64,000 bases of DNA, taken from Echinococcus granulosus (lineage: Eukaryota > Platyhelminthes > Cestoda > Cyclophyllidea > Taeniidae). Shown here piece by piece: positions 44,723-57,374 of the stretch. Both the position numbers and the translations under genes were made by a program. Under the pieces are notes generated by a model that was not told where the DNA came from, made no database searches, and saw nothing but the letters and a program-made list of their open reading frames with translations. Numbering within the stretch: the stretch's first letter is position 1; every line of letters starts with the position of its first letter. Location: NCBI RefSeq assembly GCF_000524195.1, contig NW_020170554.1, positions 1-64,000 on the forward strand, written 5' to 3'.

Positions 44723-47700
44723 CTACTGATTATTGTTGCTATTATTGTTGGCGTTGCCGGCAGAGGCGTTGTCGCTTCGTCGGGATGATCTTGAAGACGG
44801 GGCGCTGCGACCAACGCTGCCGCCACCACTAACGAGGCGGGAGTAGCGACGCGGCCGAGTACCAGGTAGACGAGAGACCTCGGAGGTATAGGCGCCGAAA
44901 GACTCACCACGACGACCAGAATTCGTTGCTCCAGTGGATCCACGTGATCGTCCACCACTGCCGTCATCTCGAGCTACGCAAAGAAATGCAGTCACACTCA
45001 TGTCGAAAATCGAGTCTTTTTTGACACAGGATACCCAAGTGTGACGTCCGATTACAAATTTTGATTTCTGTGACTAACAGACACTTAAAAAGGTGACCAA
45101 AAGAGCACTCACCACCAGTGCGTCTAAGGATCCTGCCTTCCGTAAAAAACGAGCTAAAAGTCTCCCTTTGAGGAGAGAGTTCTTCTTCAGCCTCATTTTC
45201 TACTACCTCTTCTTCCTCTTCCTCTTCTTCGTCATCGTCATCATCCTCTTCTTCGTCTTCATCCACTTCTTCATCCTCGTCGTCGTCATCGTCATCGTCA
45301 TTTTCTTCAGCATTCTGTTCTACATCCTCCTCGAATCCATCTTCTTCCATCGTCGCAGTCATCAGTTCCACTTCAGCCTCCTCATCTAATGACTCGATCT
45401 CCTCGTGATCATCTTCAAGCTCCTCATGGTGATGCAATTGTACCCCCTCCTCCATGGAGATGTCCTCTACCTCGTCCTCGTCTGAAGAAGGCAGGGTCTC
45501 CACAGGTGCATACCGCATAACGGGGCGTGAACCAGAGTTGCCGGCAGGAGTATGTCTTCGACGCCAATGCCTTCGGGAACCGTTCGAAGAGGGTGGGGTG
45601 AAGAGGTGTCGTTTCGGTGGGCTAGCACGACCATTAGGAATGCGCTCACTGCTTCCCGCGGAGTTGTTATTATTCGTCTGTAAGGCCATCTCCTGTCGTC
45701 CGTTAGAAGACTCACTGGAGTGGAATGCTGCCGGGATCTGGGAGGGAGGAGGCGAGGAAGCAGTGTGTTGCAGACGAATCTCCGTGGTGTATTTGGATGG
45801 GGAGAGGTGGTAGAGAAGGAAGTGGCCCAGGATTTGAGCCTCTTGAAACTCACGATTGGCAAAGCATTTTTGCAGGGCATACAACGCCTGTTCTATTGCG
45901 GGTTGGGGTGGAAGATGATGCGCCTCGGCTGAAAGTTTGCAAAATGAGCAGCAAACAACATGAATTGAATTGAAATGGGGCAACGGCAATTACTACCACT
46001 TATCCGCTCTATATTACAACCAGAAAACACATAGAAGAGGCTTTACAGATTGTGCATTACGCAAAAAAGGCACCGAAAGCCGTATTGCACAAGTAGGTGG
46101 CACTGACGGGTAAATAAATCTCTCAATGGAGAGAGGGAGAGAGGAAATCCCTTTAACAATACCTTGGCCTCTACAGATGTGACAACTACTGAACCAGATA
46201 AGCAAGCCAGTACAAAAGAGGGAACACAACTGCGCAATCGTCCACCAGTTAAGGGTAACAAAAAGTTCTACAGCCATATTAGAAAGCCAGCGTCCGGGTG
46301 TGCCATTCAGTGATACCTTCAAGAACGATCGAGACGAAAGGAGTCCTATTCGCAACAGCGGCATCCGAAGGTAACACATCTACGCGAAAGTATAAAGGAA
46401 AGAGCATAGACATGTTTTTAGCAAATTTTACATTACAAATGTCAGATGGTCCTGTATCACGGCTCCTAGAAACAAAAACTCAATCCTAGCCATCCTCATT
46501 TCTGGTTTCCAATTTTCTGGTCCATTTACGATGCCGAAAAGGATGATAACAATCAAAGGACAAAGAAACACAGAGGATGAGGCAGTATCTTTCCATTTCA
46601 TCCCAATGCGCAGATCGCCCCGAGAGTCAGTTATGCAACGGTGTGAAATTTACGCACAGGGCGAAGTCTTTCTTCTCATTGCTTCTAAAGGGCAATTTTT
46701 CTTGCACATCTTCAAACCGCATGAAGTAGATAAACAAAACATTGGCATAATTTCGGTTAGGTTCTTAGCGAGTGAATAATTGCGTCATAAGTCCACACAC
46801 ACACACGCACATACAAGGTAAGCATAGTCTTCTAGCTGTTGGCTTGTGCCTATCTTAGAAGTAGATCGTTCGTTCGCTAGAGGAAGTGTGGAATACAAAC
46901 CATTGCCCATCAAAACAAAGAAGCCAGCAAACACTGCCAAATTCACAGATCGCTTAAAATAGGAAAAAGTAGTGGTATTCTTTACCACCCGTTTGCGCTG
47001 CGGCCTCGACAACTTAGATAGCTGATATGCGCGAACAAAGTGTTTTATCACTCAAGGTGAAGATAATTGAAATGTGTTCTTCACATTGCCGCTCTTGGGT
47101 CACTTTAACACATCAACAGTGGTGCACAAATCTTCCTTCTTATCTGCCAATAGAGAAGAAGGCGTTCTTGAAAGTGATGCATTCACCTTCAAGTGATTCA
47201 CCACAAGAGTCAAATAGCGTAGGTCTTGTCAACCACATTCCGTGAGCAGCTTCTGCAGCGCTGCAACGGAGGCGAACTCGCTATGCAAAGTGGACGAGCT
47301 GGAATGGCATCCGCCAGATTCGGCAACACGAAGAGTCCACATGAGGCGTGCGATACCGATAGACTGACGTATACCTATCCACACCTTGTAGTAAAAAAGT
47401 CATGTAAAAAGTTCCCACAAGTTATGATGTCATCGTAGGACCCTATACGATTGCAAACCGCACAAATTCTCGCAGGCGAATTAAAAAAACCTTAGCAATG
47501 TCGCTGGTAAGAAGAGCGGGCAGGTTAGTTTGAGTAATTAGAATCTCTGTCCCAATGATGAGATGGGAAGCACAGGTTTCCGCAACATAGTGGATGGAGC
47601 TCTTACCTCAAGTAAGCATAGGAAACTGATTGTCCGAGCCCTATCAACCAACTCGGTAAGGCCGAAATTTTGTCCACAATACTACCATTGCATTCGAAGG

Positions 47701-50700
47701 TCACAATCATTAGAGGAACACACGACAAAGATTAGCAAAACGCTGATATAAAGGTACAACTTGGGGAAAAAGGAGTCAGGAAGTTAGTTCAAGCAGTTGG
47801 TGCTTTTAAATAGCTACTGCTGGCGGCAAGTCATGAAATAAACATAACAGATTCACACAGCGCTGTAACAAAAAGGAATGCGAATTTAGTAACGCCTGGT
47901 GGTAGAACCGAAAGCTCATACCTAATAACAGCCTCCCAGCCCTTGTTTATTAGCAAAAAGAACTTCTCCAGCAGCAGTATGCCTTATTACGTAGTTTAGT
48001 AAAAGTACTACCAAAAAATAAACCATGCAAGTGAATGCATTAGTAGTAAAGCTGATTAAGACGAACGTAGCACCTTCACAATCCCCAAAGTAACACATGA
48101 CAATAGGAAAAAAAGTGGCAAAAAAGGAGGAATAAACTCACTTAAAATTGCACTGTTGATAAGGCTGGCGATGTTATCTCGCCAAGATGGATCAAGAAGG
48201 CACCTCAGGGGACACTCAGGGGACGAGGGCGAAGGGTAGGCCATCAAACTCACCGATTGCTAAACAGGAAGAGGCACCAAAAGAGAGTATTGGGATTGTA
48301 CACAAAATATCACCATCAGCGTCACACCACCGAAAGGCATTTCAACACAACCCACTTGCAGAAGATGCTCTGTTTCTGGAGACAGGGAGCCGCATTTATC
48401 TTTCACCTGCTTTGCTAAATCCACCAAGGAGCGACTGAATTGGATTTGTCGTAGGAGACGATTCTTCTCTTCAGCATTGCCCTCTAGAGAGGAGGAACTC
48501 TGAGAGACCATGCCTTTTGGAGGAGCGGTGGTAAAGGCAGGCGTTGATGCGCGATCACCTACAAAAAGTGGCGTGATGTTAAACCGCCCATACGGGAGAA
48601 AATCAGGTTAACTAGACAAGGCAAGACACGCAAAGTTCAGTGCCGAATAAGACTGCCCTCGTTCCCGCACAGACTGGATGACAAATTCGTCTATACGAGG
48701 CAATGGACACACAATCAACACACTGAAGTGCAGCAGAACCAGGCTCGCTTTAATTGGACATGTGGAATAAACAACCATCCACAATTTGGCCTTCATAACG
48801 GCAGCATGGAGCTCCACCCACCCCACCTTCGTGGGTTGGTAGGTCTGATAACTTATGCATGGATAATTCCAGAGACGGACCAATTTGGATTTTCGTTGGT
48901 TAAATACTACTCCAGCAGGTTATGGAAGAAGGAGAAGGTACCTGGTAGGAATAGCTTGCTATCTGTGACGCCTTTACAGCAGAAGGATTATTGAAACTGT
49001 CAAAGTAATTCTTTTTCAACAGTATCAACCATAGAGCTGCCTGCGATAATACCATGGAGATATGTAAATAGTGGGAGAAACAATTCCGAGTATCCGAAAA
49101 AATGAGTTCATAAAAAATTACGTTGATTAATGACAACTGCGCAGTAATGAAGGGACGTGACAAACGAATCAATCAAACCCGAGATGCACAACCTTCGTTA
49201 CATTAGGACACTTCAACTCGACCACCTCGGGCATTAAATGAGGAAGAGTGGTCGATAAGGTCAAGGTAAGTGGCGTATCGGGTGGACCTTTCGGGCATCC
49301 ACTTGCGCCACTCGATCGTCACGGCCTAAAGAGGAGTGTACTCACTGCCGGCACTTTCCATCTCCATGGGGATGGGTTCCAGGGCCTCATGTTGTTGACT
49401 GAGATCCCCAGTAATGCCAAAGCCATCATCATCGTCATCATACAATTCGCAGGGCATTAGCTGTTCTGCCTCATTGGTGGCGGTAGCAGAAAAGGATGGG
49501 GCGTCAGTTGACACTCCATACAACTGTTGATCCTCGGAACAGAACTGGGAGTGAGGAGGGTGGTTACCATTGGCCTCAAACGCGAGACTGCTGTCGATGT
49601 CCATTGCGTCACAGGAGGTGGCAGCCGAAGAACCAGGATTTGGGAAGTGAGCCTTGGAAGAAATGAGCAAAGGGAGGACGATAATGCTCTCTCAGTCCAA
49701 CTAATTCATCCCTTACAGGCTAGGTAAAAGGGAACTGGTATTCATCCAATCCAGCTCTTCCTGTTAATGAGGGTACGCGCGGACAAAAAAATACCAATTC
49801 GTCGATTGGAGTTAGAAACTAACAAGCAAAGACTGACGTCTCAACCAAGACCGCTAGACATTAAAAAGTCTTCGTTCTAGTTCTGGTCATTCTATCTAGA
49901 CTTGTCGATTCTTGCTACGAATGACAGGCAGGTTATTCCCTCAATAAGTAGACGCATTGCATATTCAAAACAGAGCAGAATGTCATCCCTCATTCAGGGC
50001 TAAAACGCTCCAGGTACTTGAGGATAGTAGAGGCCTAACAAACAGACCAAAATTGGTACCTTTTTTTTACCAAAGGTAACGACGGCTCTAAAATGATCGG
50101 AGTATTAGCTGACAGCATGGGCTCGCGTATTCCCACAGGGTTGGACGAGCCGTGGAAAAAAATGCTATGGAAGTGCAGAAAGAACGATCATTTCGAGGGT
50201 CATAGTAGCCGACTTTCACTTAAAACACTAGCAGCAAGTGCATTAAATTAAGGTTTACGGACAAAAAGTTAGGCTGGCGAATACCTGATCATCCACGTCT
50301 GGCGGACTGTCAGTGTGAAGGTACTTGCTCACGGACCGGTCGTCATCGCAGGTGGCTAGAGTGGGCACTGATTCACTGGTGCGACAACAGGCCGAGGTAT
50401 TCGTTGTACAGGGGCGTTTGCGACTGCCTCCCATGGTTTGCTGAAGTTTGGAGTCGCTGGAAGACAAAGGATGGCTGGAGCGTTGTTCTGAATGCCGGTA
50501 CATCTAAAAGCGATGACACCGCAGAAACAATTTATGCATGTACGAGGGGCTTTGAAGTCCAACTGCTGTCGTGGAGGAACCACACGCGATCCTATTAGTA
50601 ACCATGAGAACCGACGCATATGTTGTGAGTCACTCCACATGTCGTTAATCAAGATTGCAGGCAAAAGCGGTAGAGCGTGGACGTCCGCACTCATCTCTAG

Positions 50701-53700
50701 AAGACATCAAACAGCACAGTACGGTGCTGAGGCGCTCAGCTGCGATGATAGTATGTCCACCTGGTTACTTTCAAGCTACAGCAGTCATTCCTGTGATTAT
50801 TGACCAGTGAGTTGAACGTCTGATCGACCTACAACTAATCCGCAGTGTAATTAAATGAGAAGCAGATCTACCCTAACTAGAATGGTGAACCCAATCTGTC
50901 ACAAAGATCTGAAACATCGAAGGGCTAGCGCATGCCGAGACAACTCTCCTCTGGTGACCCACATAGAAGAGTTGAGTGCCGCACCAGGTCGAAGGCGCAG
51001 CGGAATTTTCTGGACCACGCGGCAAGACCTGCGCACATCATTTCACTTGGCGACCAAAACAAACGTCAAAGCAGCGATGAAAAGCGAACTCACTGTCGAG
51101 AACGAAAGGAGGCAGGCGTATTGACACTTCTTCCAGAAGTAGTAAAATAACTTGAAATTAACGTATCGGGCAGAGTTTTCAATTATGTCTCACTCGAGTC
51201 ATGATGATAAGGCTTCAGAGACTATCCTCCTATCTACCACGTGCGTTATAAAAACTCCGTGCATTTGAGACTATCTGCTAGTCGACCTGGCAAGAGAGCT
51301 AACAATGGAATTCTAACCCACGTCAAGTGAATGAACATGTCAGCTGGTTGTCCCGGAATGACCCATTTACCACTATGGGTACTCCATACACCTAAGTTAC
51401 GCACTATTCCATACCCAGAAGACTGATTGCTTTGTGTGATCGCAGACGCAATCTTTTACAATAAATTATTTATTTACTGGAGACCAAACCACAGGTGTGC
51501 CAGCGATGCATTTCAACATAGCTCAAAGAAGTCACCAGATTCGCAGTCAGAACTTCTTATTCGCAAGACCCCATATTGCAAAATTGGCTGGTGAGAAGAT
51601 TAACACTTTGAAATGGGAGGCAGACATTGCATCATCCTTACCACCTGAGCAATCACACACGGAGTGGAGGTGGCTGGGGCCATGCGTGGTTGCTTGCTAC
51701 TTTAGACAAAACTTCTTGTAGGAGTGGAAGGGATGGTAGATTATGATGGTGAATGCTTCAAGTTAGAGGATGTAAGAAGCCTTCCAAAACTACTTGGTTA
51801 CCTTGTACAGCTATCGTGAAATCTATAAATTCTCCCATTGAAATAAAATATCATAATATCATCTTATTGAAAGACTGATATGAAAGAGGGAGTACAGAGA
51901 GCTCAAAATAAGACGGGAGTCACTGGAGTCCCCCAGGCCGTTTGCATGAAGCTCTGCTTCTACTTCCAAATTTACATGCAACAGCGCAAATTAATGCAAA
52001 GACTAACCATTTCAACGAGCTGACGGCAGCGCAATTGTAAAATGAGCTCAGGATAGCGTTCCACAATGTTTGGATACAGGGCGGTGAGGGTGCTAGCAAC
52101 ACGCCCGTACTGACATCGGTGGCAGAAAGTTCTCAGACTGCGACGATGTTGCATGCTAGCAAATCCGGGGAGGGAGGCCTCCTCTTCCGTCTCCTCATTC
52201 CCGTCTGCGTTATCCTTAGCCCCCTCCACCGCCTCCTCATTCCGTGTCTTCTTTGCCGAGGAGCCCGATTCGCCGAAACTTGTCCAGCGGGAGAAGACCC
52301 GTGCCGAGTCGATGTAGCCGTGGTGGACGAGGTAGCCAGCGACCAGACTAAAAAGTGGATGGGTAGGGCAATTACGAGACCTCCTCACCCAAAGTCCCAC
52401 CGCGTGACCTCTGTCTGTTTATCTAAACTGACAATTACTCCGCGTCAGAGCAAAATAAAGTTAGGGCGAGCAGACAGTTAACCGCAACCCAACCATATTT
52501 TCTTGGTGCTGGCGTACGAAGACCTCAAATAAAGTACGAATCTGGATCACGGGTTTCTGAATGTTGTTTGCAACAAAGAAAAACATTTACCATCACTGGT
52601 GGGGCGAATCGTGTGATGCACGACTAAAAACTTATCAATATTGTACTTTATCCGAAAAATTACTATTCAACAACTTAGCTTTAAAAAAACCGCTCGTTTT
52701 AGGATTGGGGATTTGAATTAATGGGGAAATTAGGCCGCGAACACTCCAATTCAGTAATTGATGCAACTCCGAAGTGCTTGTCGATCAAATAACCTCCTAA
52801 CACACTAAAACTCATTCAGTGTAACGTTAATCAAGGATTTAATAAAGACAGTTCCTTGTGCATTCCATGGGGGAGAATTCAGGCATCGTTAATTTAAGAA
52901 TGTTTAGTAATGCCAAAAAAGTTAACAAGCCTCAAATGAGAGGCATTTGAGCCCTCAACAGTAGGTGGGAGGGAAGACAGCATTGCAGAGATCGAAGGGC
53001 ATGACATAAAAAAGGCAGCGAACACAAGATGAATAATGTATTCAGTTTCTGCAGCCAAACCACAACCGATACCCACCTTCACTGGTCAGTTGGTCGGTCG
53101 ATCGGATCCACTAGAGCCGTGAAAGTGTTTCAAGAAAAAAAAACGGGAATTCATTTTGCTAACGTGAGACTGTAATGAGCGATGGCATTATTAAATCACT
53201 TGCTAAAAGTTCAACCAAGTGCTGACCTTTTCGTCCCCTAACAGAGGTGACATCAAATGGGCACGTTTACATCCCCTTAATGTCCGGGTAAAAAGGAAAA
53301 CGGTTGGCCGTCTTGAGGGACACCATCTTAAACCCTTTTTCATACACGGTAGAGCTTAGAAATATGAGGATGTGAAATTTGCTACCAGGCTCTCATAAGT
53401 GACGTCCCCACTTTCTCACCTGACTCCGGAGTCACAAATACGCGAGTGACATCTTTACTAGTTTACGATAACTATGGTAGCACAAAATCGTGTTTTTAAG
53501 AAACTTGTTGAGTCTGAAACAACGAAGAAAGGGCACAGGATGTTCGGAGCCTGAAAACTTTAAGTAACGTTTGAATGGGTTCGTTGGACTTCATATCAGA
53601 ACAATAAAACACCTGGATGGCTTTGGGTGTCGATTTACCCGAGAACCTGGTTAATTAAGAATATGGTGTCGCATAGCCGAGGCGTAGAACGGAGGTAATT

Positions 53701-56700
53701 TAAATAAGAGGAGTAAAAATGGCGATATATTAAACACTTTTGATTTGGGATACTGTGCGAGCACGGCATCCTACCACAGGGAGGAAATCGACCACCACAC
53801 TGAAAAAAGGATGCGCTCCGCCTAAAGACAAGCTACTCAAGAACCAGAAAGTGGAATCATCTTCAAAAAAAGAATAACCTGCATCTGTTGCGGTGTTTTA
53901 ACCTCAATCAATCAAGTTGGTGCAACCAGAACTCATAAACAGTCAAACACACATCACGTAAGACGATTGAAGTAACACACAAACGTGATAATGGTGGGTG
54001 CGGATGGGTGTTAATTTTGGTAACACTTAGGCTAACATCGTAAAAATAGCTAACATCCGACCTGAGGAGGGGAAAGGTAACACCCGCCGACACCGAATTC
54101 AAAAAAAGGAGTGATAAAGTGGACACGAAAGGGAATACGAAAATGAGAGCACTGAAATTAGGCTAAAAAAAGGATATGGAGGGTATAAGATGAGGATGTG
54201 GTGATATCTGCCTCCCATTATAAAGTGCAGAAGAGGAAGACGAACCTTATCTGGCAGGTCTTCGAGTTGTATCAAGCGTAGAGATCTCAGGCGCTACTGT
54301 GGTTCTGTCTCCGGTAAGTGAATAAAGCATCGTGAACGATTGCGCCTGCAGTCTACCATTCACACACACACACGCACACAGAGCAATCAGTTTTTTTGGG
54401 TATGAAGTGGTGCGTGCCTCAGAAGAGTGGAGTGCGCGTGGTGGTAGGTGGGTCGCCCCAAGACGGCCAAATGATACGTTCGTCCATTTGACAAACGTTG
54501 GAATTCAAGTGTTAGCTCTCTTCCCAAGTCGGCTGGCAGGTAGTCCCAAAGGCACGGAGTTTTTATAGCACCCACGCCAATCATGCGTTAGTCTGATGCG
54601 TCAGGAGTGACAGGTAGGTATCCATTCTTATCAGGAATGGAAGATCTCTCTGAGGACAATACGCCTGCTGTTGCATGATTCATCAACCGAAACCCACTTT
54701 TTGGCTATTTTTGGGCTGTGCGATATTCCGCCATCACACCTTCTCCGGATGCTATACAGCACATCTTGTCAGAAACTTCTACATCCTCAGCTAGCTCTGG
54801 AACAAATACAAACCCGGCTCGTAGAGCGGACATGCTCTAATAGCATTCATTAGAGCCGCTCAAAGGATATCTTATAATGAGAATGCAAAACAACAGGGAA
54901 ATAGGAAAAAGTACAATAAACAGTATTGTACTAACAAAGTGACCCACATCTCTCCACTGCTTTATAATACATTCACATAAACAATTGCATGAATTTTCCA
55001 AGGCCCCACAAGTGAAAACAAGTCAATGGAACGAGCTGCACCGAAAACAGCATAAACTTTCAGTCACGTTAAGAAGTTTATTTAGTTCTGTACAGAAATA
55101 TTTAAACGATACTGTTTTAAAAAGTAACAACGATAATTGCGTATCATCCACATAGATTTCAAGCTAATCAAGAAGTCACTAGAATTTTCACAAGCAAGAG
55201 GCGCTCTGTTATGTTGGCAGCGCGAATGTTCCTCACATCGAAAAAAGTGCATAAAGATAAACAGATGACAATATTGAATGTATTTACATCGCCAGATTAA
55301 CCATACATACATTTATTACACCCCAATGGTGTCACTTCACTACCCTTCTATCAGTACAACAAACCTGAAGGGCTTTCATTTGGCTGTGGTTGCCAAAGGC
55401 CAGAGTAAGTACACAAAGTATGAGCGAGGGTAAGCTTAAGACGTTTTTTCTTGAGAGCACTGGACACAATTTGAGCCCAGTCGAATCCATTCATGAGGTG
55501 TAAATTGCTATTAAAACGCCTTTCCTGTGCCACGTAAATGCTGTTATCGGCTCACAACACGTGTCACTTGTGGTGGTTGCAGCTGTTTTGGGGAAAAAGC
55601 TGTCAACTAAAACTCATGAACTTCTTAATGACCGTAAGCAAACACCCACAGGCATGCGTTGAAATAATGATTTGCAATAAGCTGTCGGATTCCACAATTA
55701 AGACTGCTTACTCTCGCATCTTAACGTCAATAAAATCCTTGCTCAGGGCACCAATGAGTCGATTCTCATGCGCCTCCCGTTCCTCGGCAATGTGACGTTT
55801 GAAGGGGTAGAAGAAGGGCTGATCGCCGAAATTTGTGGTAACGCGACAGCCCTGTCCGTCCAGGGCAATCACGGGGTAGAGGTCGGGTATGGCTGATACC
55901 TGAAGGAGGGAAAATGGAATGGGGAGGGTACAAACGATTTAGACCAACCGAAGATAAATGGTGGGTGAAAAACCGTGGACAAAACATTCTTCTTTCAACC
56001 ATAGTTACATGACGTATACCACAGGTTGAAATGCAGATTAAGATACATCCACGGATTAGAAAATTTGGCGCTGGAATTTCGGACGTAGAATAAGAAAAAA
56101 TCGGGTTCAAAGTCAACCCGAGTAGATGGGACTCCGTGATACACTCCTAACAATACATAAATATACCTAAAATATATTGTCTTCAGCTAACAATGAGGCA
56201 AGTAACGCGTGTGTTTGCAAAGGCAATGCATTATGATAAACCAAAAGACTTGAGACATGCCAAGTCGCCACATTATGCCACCGGCTACTTATATAGAGGT
56301 TGAGTAATATACATAGTACTACAGTAGCGTTGGTAAGGTTGCTAAAATAGGTCTCGAGAACCTGCTCCAAGCATTGACGGATTAGGTAAATAGAGTGTAA
56401 ATGATGGAATTTTCCGCTTACAGGTAATTTTCCTTCAAAGGCTTTGCCCAAAAATTCCCCATTTCGAGTGTAAAACAGTGACTTGGTTATGAGGTCCACT
56501 CCACAACCGATTATGTCTTGTTCACAGAACTTGGGACCAAATGGAGTTGGAGTAGTATGGTGATACAGTGAGCCATCACTATGATAACCGAAAGAGGAAG
56601 AATCCCATCCTAAAAAAAGGGGGCACTTGTAGTTCAGGGTTGGAGAAAAACTGGTAATAAGTACTGCACCAGGTCGAGGACCAAAATATTACGACAAATG

Positions 56701-57374
56701 TAACAAAACACGAGAAGTGGCAACGAAAACTGATACAAATAAGGGGTAAAAATAATTGGGATGGGATTATGTTAAACAAAGGCGACACGCTATAACACCA
56801 AACAATCTGTGATTAGAGCTTATAGCCTACTCAACTCAACTAAAAATCTAAGAAGCAAAACTTCAAAAGCGCGCTTTTGAGCTAAAATGACCGAACTCTA
56901 GTTTCACTTGGCTCGAAGTAGAATGCTCACTGCGAAGAGGAAAGAGTACGTACCTGAAAATTTGCTTGCTCGTCTCGAGGCGACGCCGATCATAACAGTG
57001 CTAAAGCCCAAATGTATTTAGAACTCAATCTTACCAATTTGGCTTAAAGCTAGCAATAGTTGTCTCGAAGTAGTATATCCCGGCACTTACAGGTATAGGA
57101 TGATCAGCCTTTACTGTAGGCAACTCTGAAATTGGATCTAAGCAAGAACTTAGGTTAAGAAGAAACAATATGTACTGTGACGAGAGGCAGAAGTGTCAGC
57201 AGTGCACGTTATCGTTAACGCGAATTGTGAAAGTTTGACATTAAGTAGGCGGTCTTTAGAGTTCCACGACAGTGGCAAAAGTTGTATTGGTTCCGATGTA
57301 TACACGCTTCGATACAATTGTGCTAGATTTGATGAGAAATCAGGGGGAACTCTCGCTTTATTTGAATTCGCCAT
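44723..57374 (-). CDS. RANBP9: RANBP9/RANBP10-like protein: SPRY, LisH, CTLH and CRA domains with a long acidic and SGR-rich tail (12 exons)
   Basis: Minus-strand exons: 57374-57176, 57137-57035, 57000-56954, 56609-56422, 55899-55752, 52414-52008, 50503-50285, 49652-49346, 48558-48356, 48259-48142, 45928-45113, 44973-44723. All phases agree, giving 1001 residues against about 620-730 in vertebrates. SPRY (about 20-215): LSWNSKDRLLNVKLSQ, DHPIPVSAGIYYFE, GWDSSSFGYHSDG, DIIGCGVDL, SLFYTRNGEFLG, DLYPVIALDG. LisH (about 248-280): HPLFSLVAGYLVHHGYIDSA. CTLH (about 310-364) ends LYPNIVERYPELILQLRCRQLVEM. CRA (about 570-700): LLRQIQFSRSLVDLA, VSLMAYPSPSSPE, INSAILTEAHHLPPQPA. The family scaffolds the CTLH/GID E3 ubiquitin-ligase complex. 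After CRA come about 300 extra residues with a near-continuous Asp/Glu block and a Ser/Gly/Arg tail ending in Asn repeats. The exon 5-6 junction and exon 1 donor (A/GTACAT) are the least certain. Confidence 0.9.
45190..45345 (-). repeat. GAN-codon simple repeat encoding the acidic block
   Basis: Within RANBP9/10-like exon 11, the plus strand is a run of TCTTCC, TCATCG and similar trinucleotides. On the minus strand this reads almost entirely GAT, GAC, GAA and GAG codons, for example eight Asp in a row and later eight Glu in a row. It is in frame and mixed in codon use. Confidence 0.85.
46793..46812. repeat. (CA) microsatellite
   Basis: CACACACACACACACGCACA-type run in the 48142-45928 intron of the RANBP9/10-like gene. 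Confidence 0.8.
54361..54381. repeat. (CA) microsatellite
   Basis: CACACACACACACGCACACA run in the 55752-52414 intron of the RANBP9/10-like gene. Confidence 0.8.

Noticed and set aside
44470..44967. 165-codon minus-strand open frame overlapping the last RANBP9/10-like exon
   Set aside because: It is in another frame of the phase-consistent terminal exon (44973-44723) and has no recognisable domain.
45093..45389. Open frame on the plus strand rich in Phe, Leu, Ile and Val, looking like a membrane protein
   Set aside because: It is the antisense of the GAN-codon acidic block in RANBP9/10-like exon 11; complement of Asp/Glu codons reads as Phe, Leu, Ile and Val.
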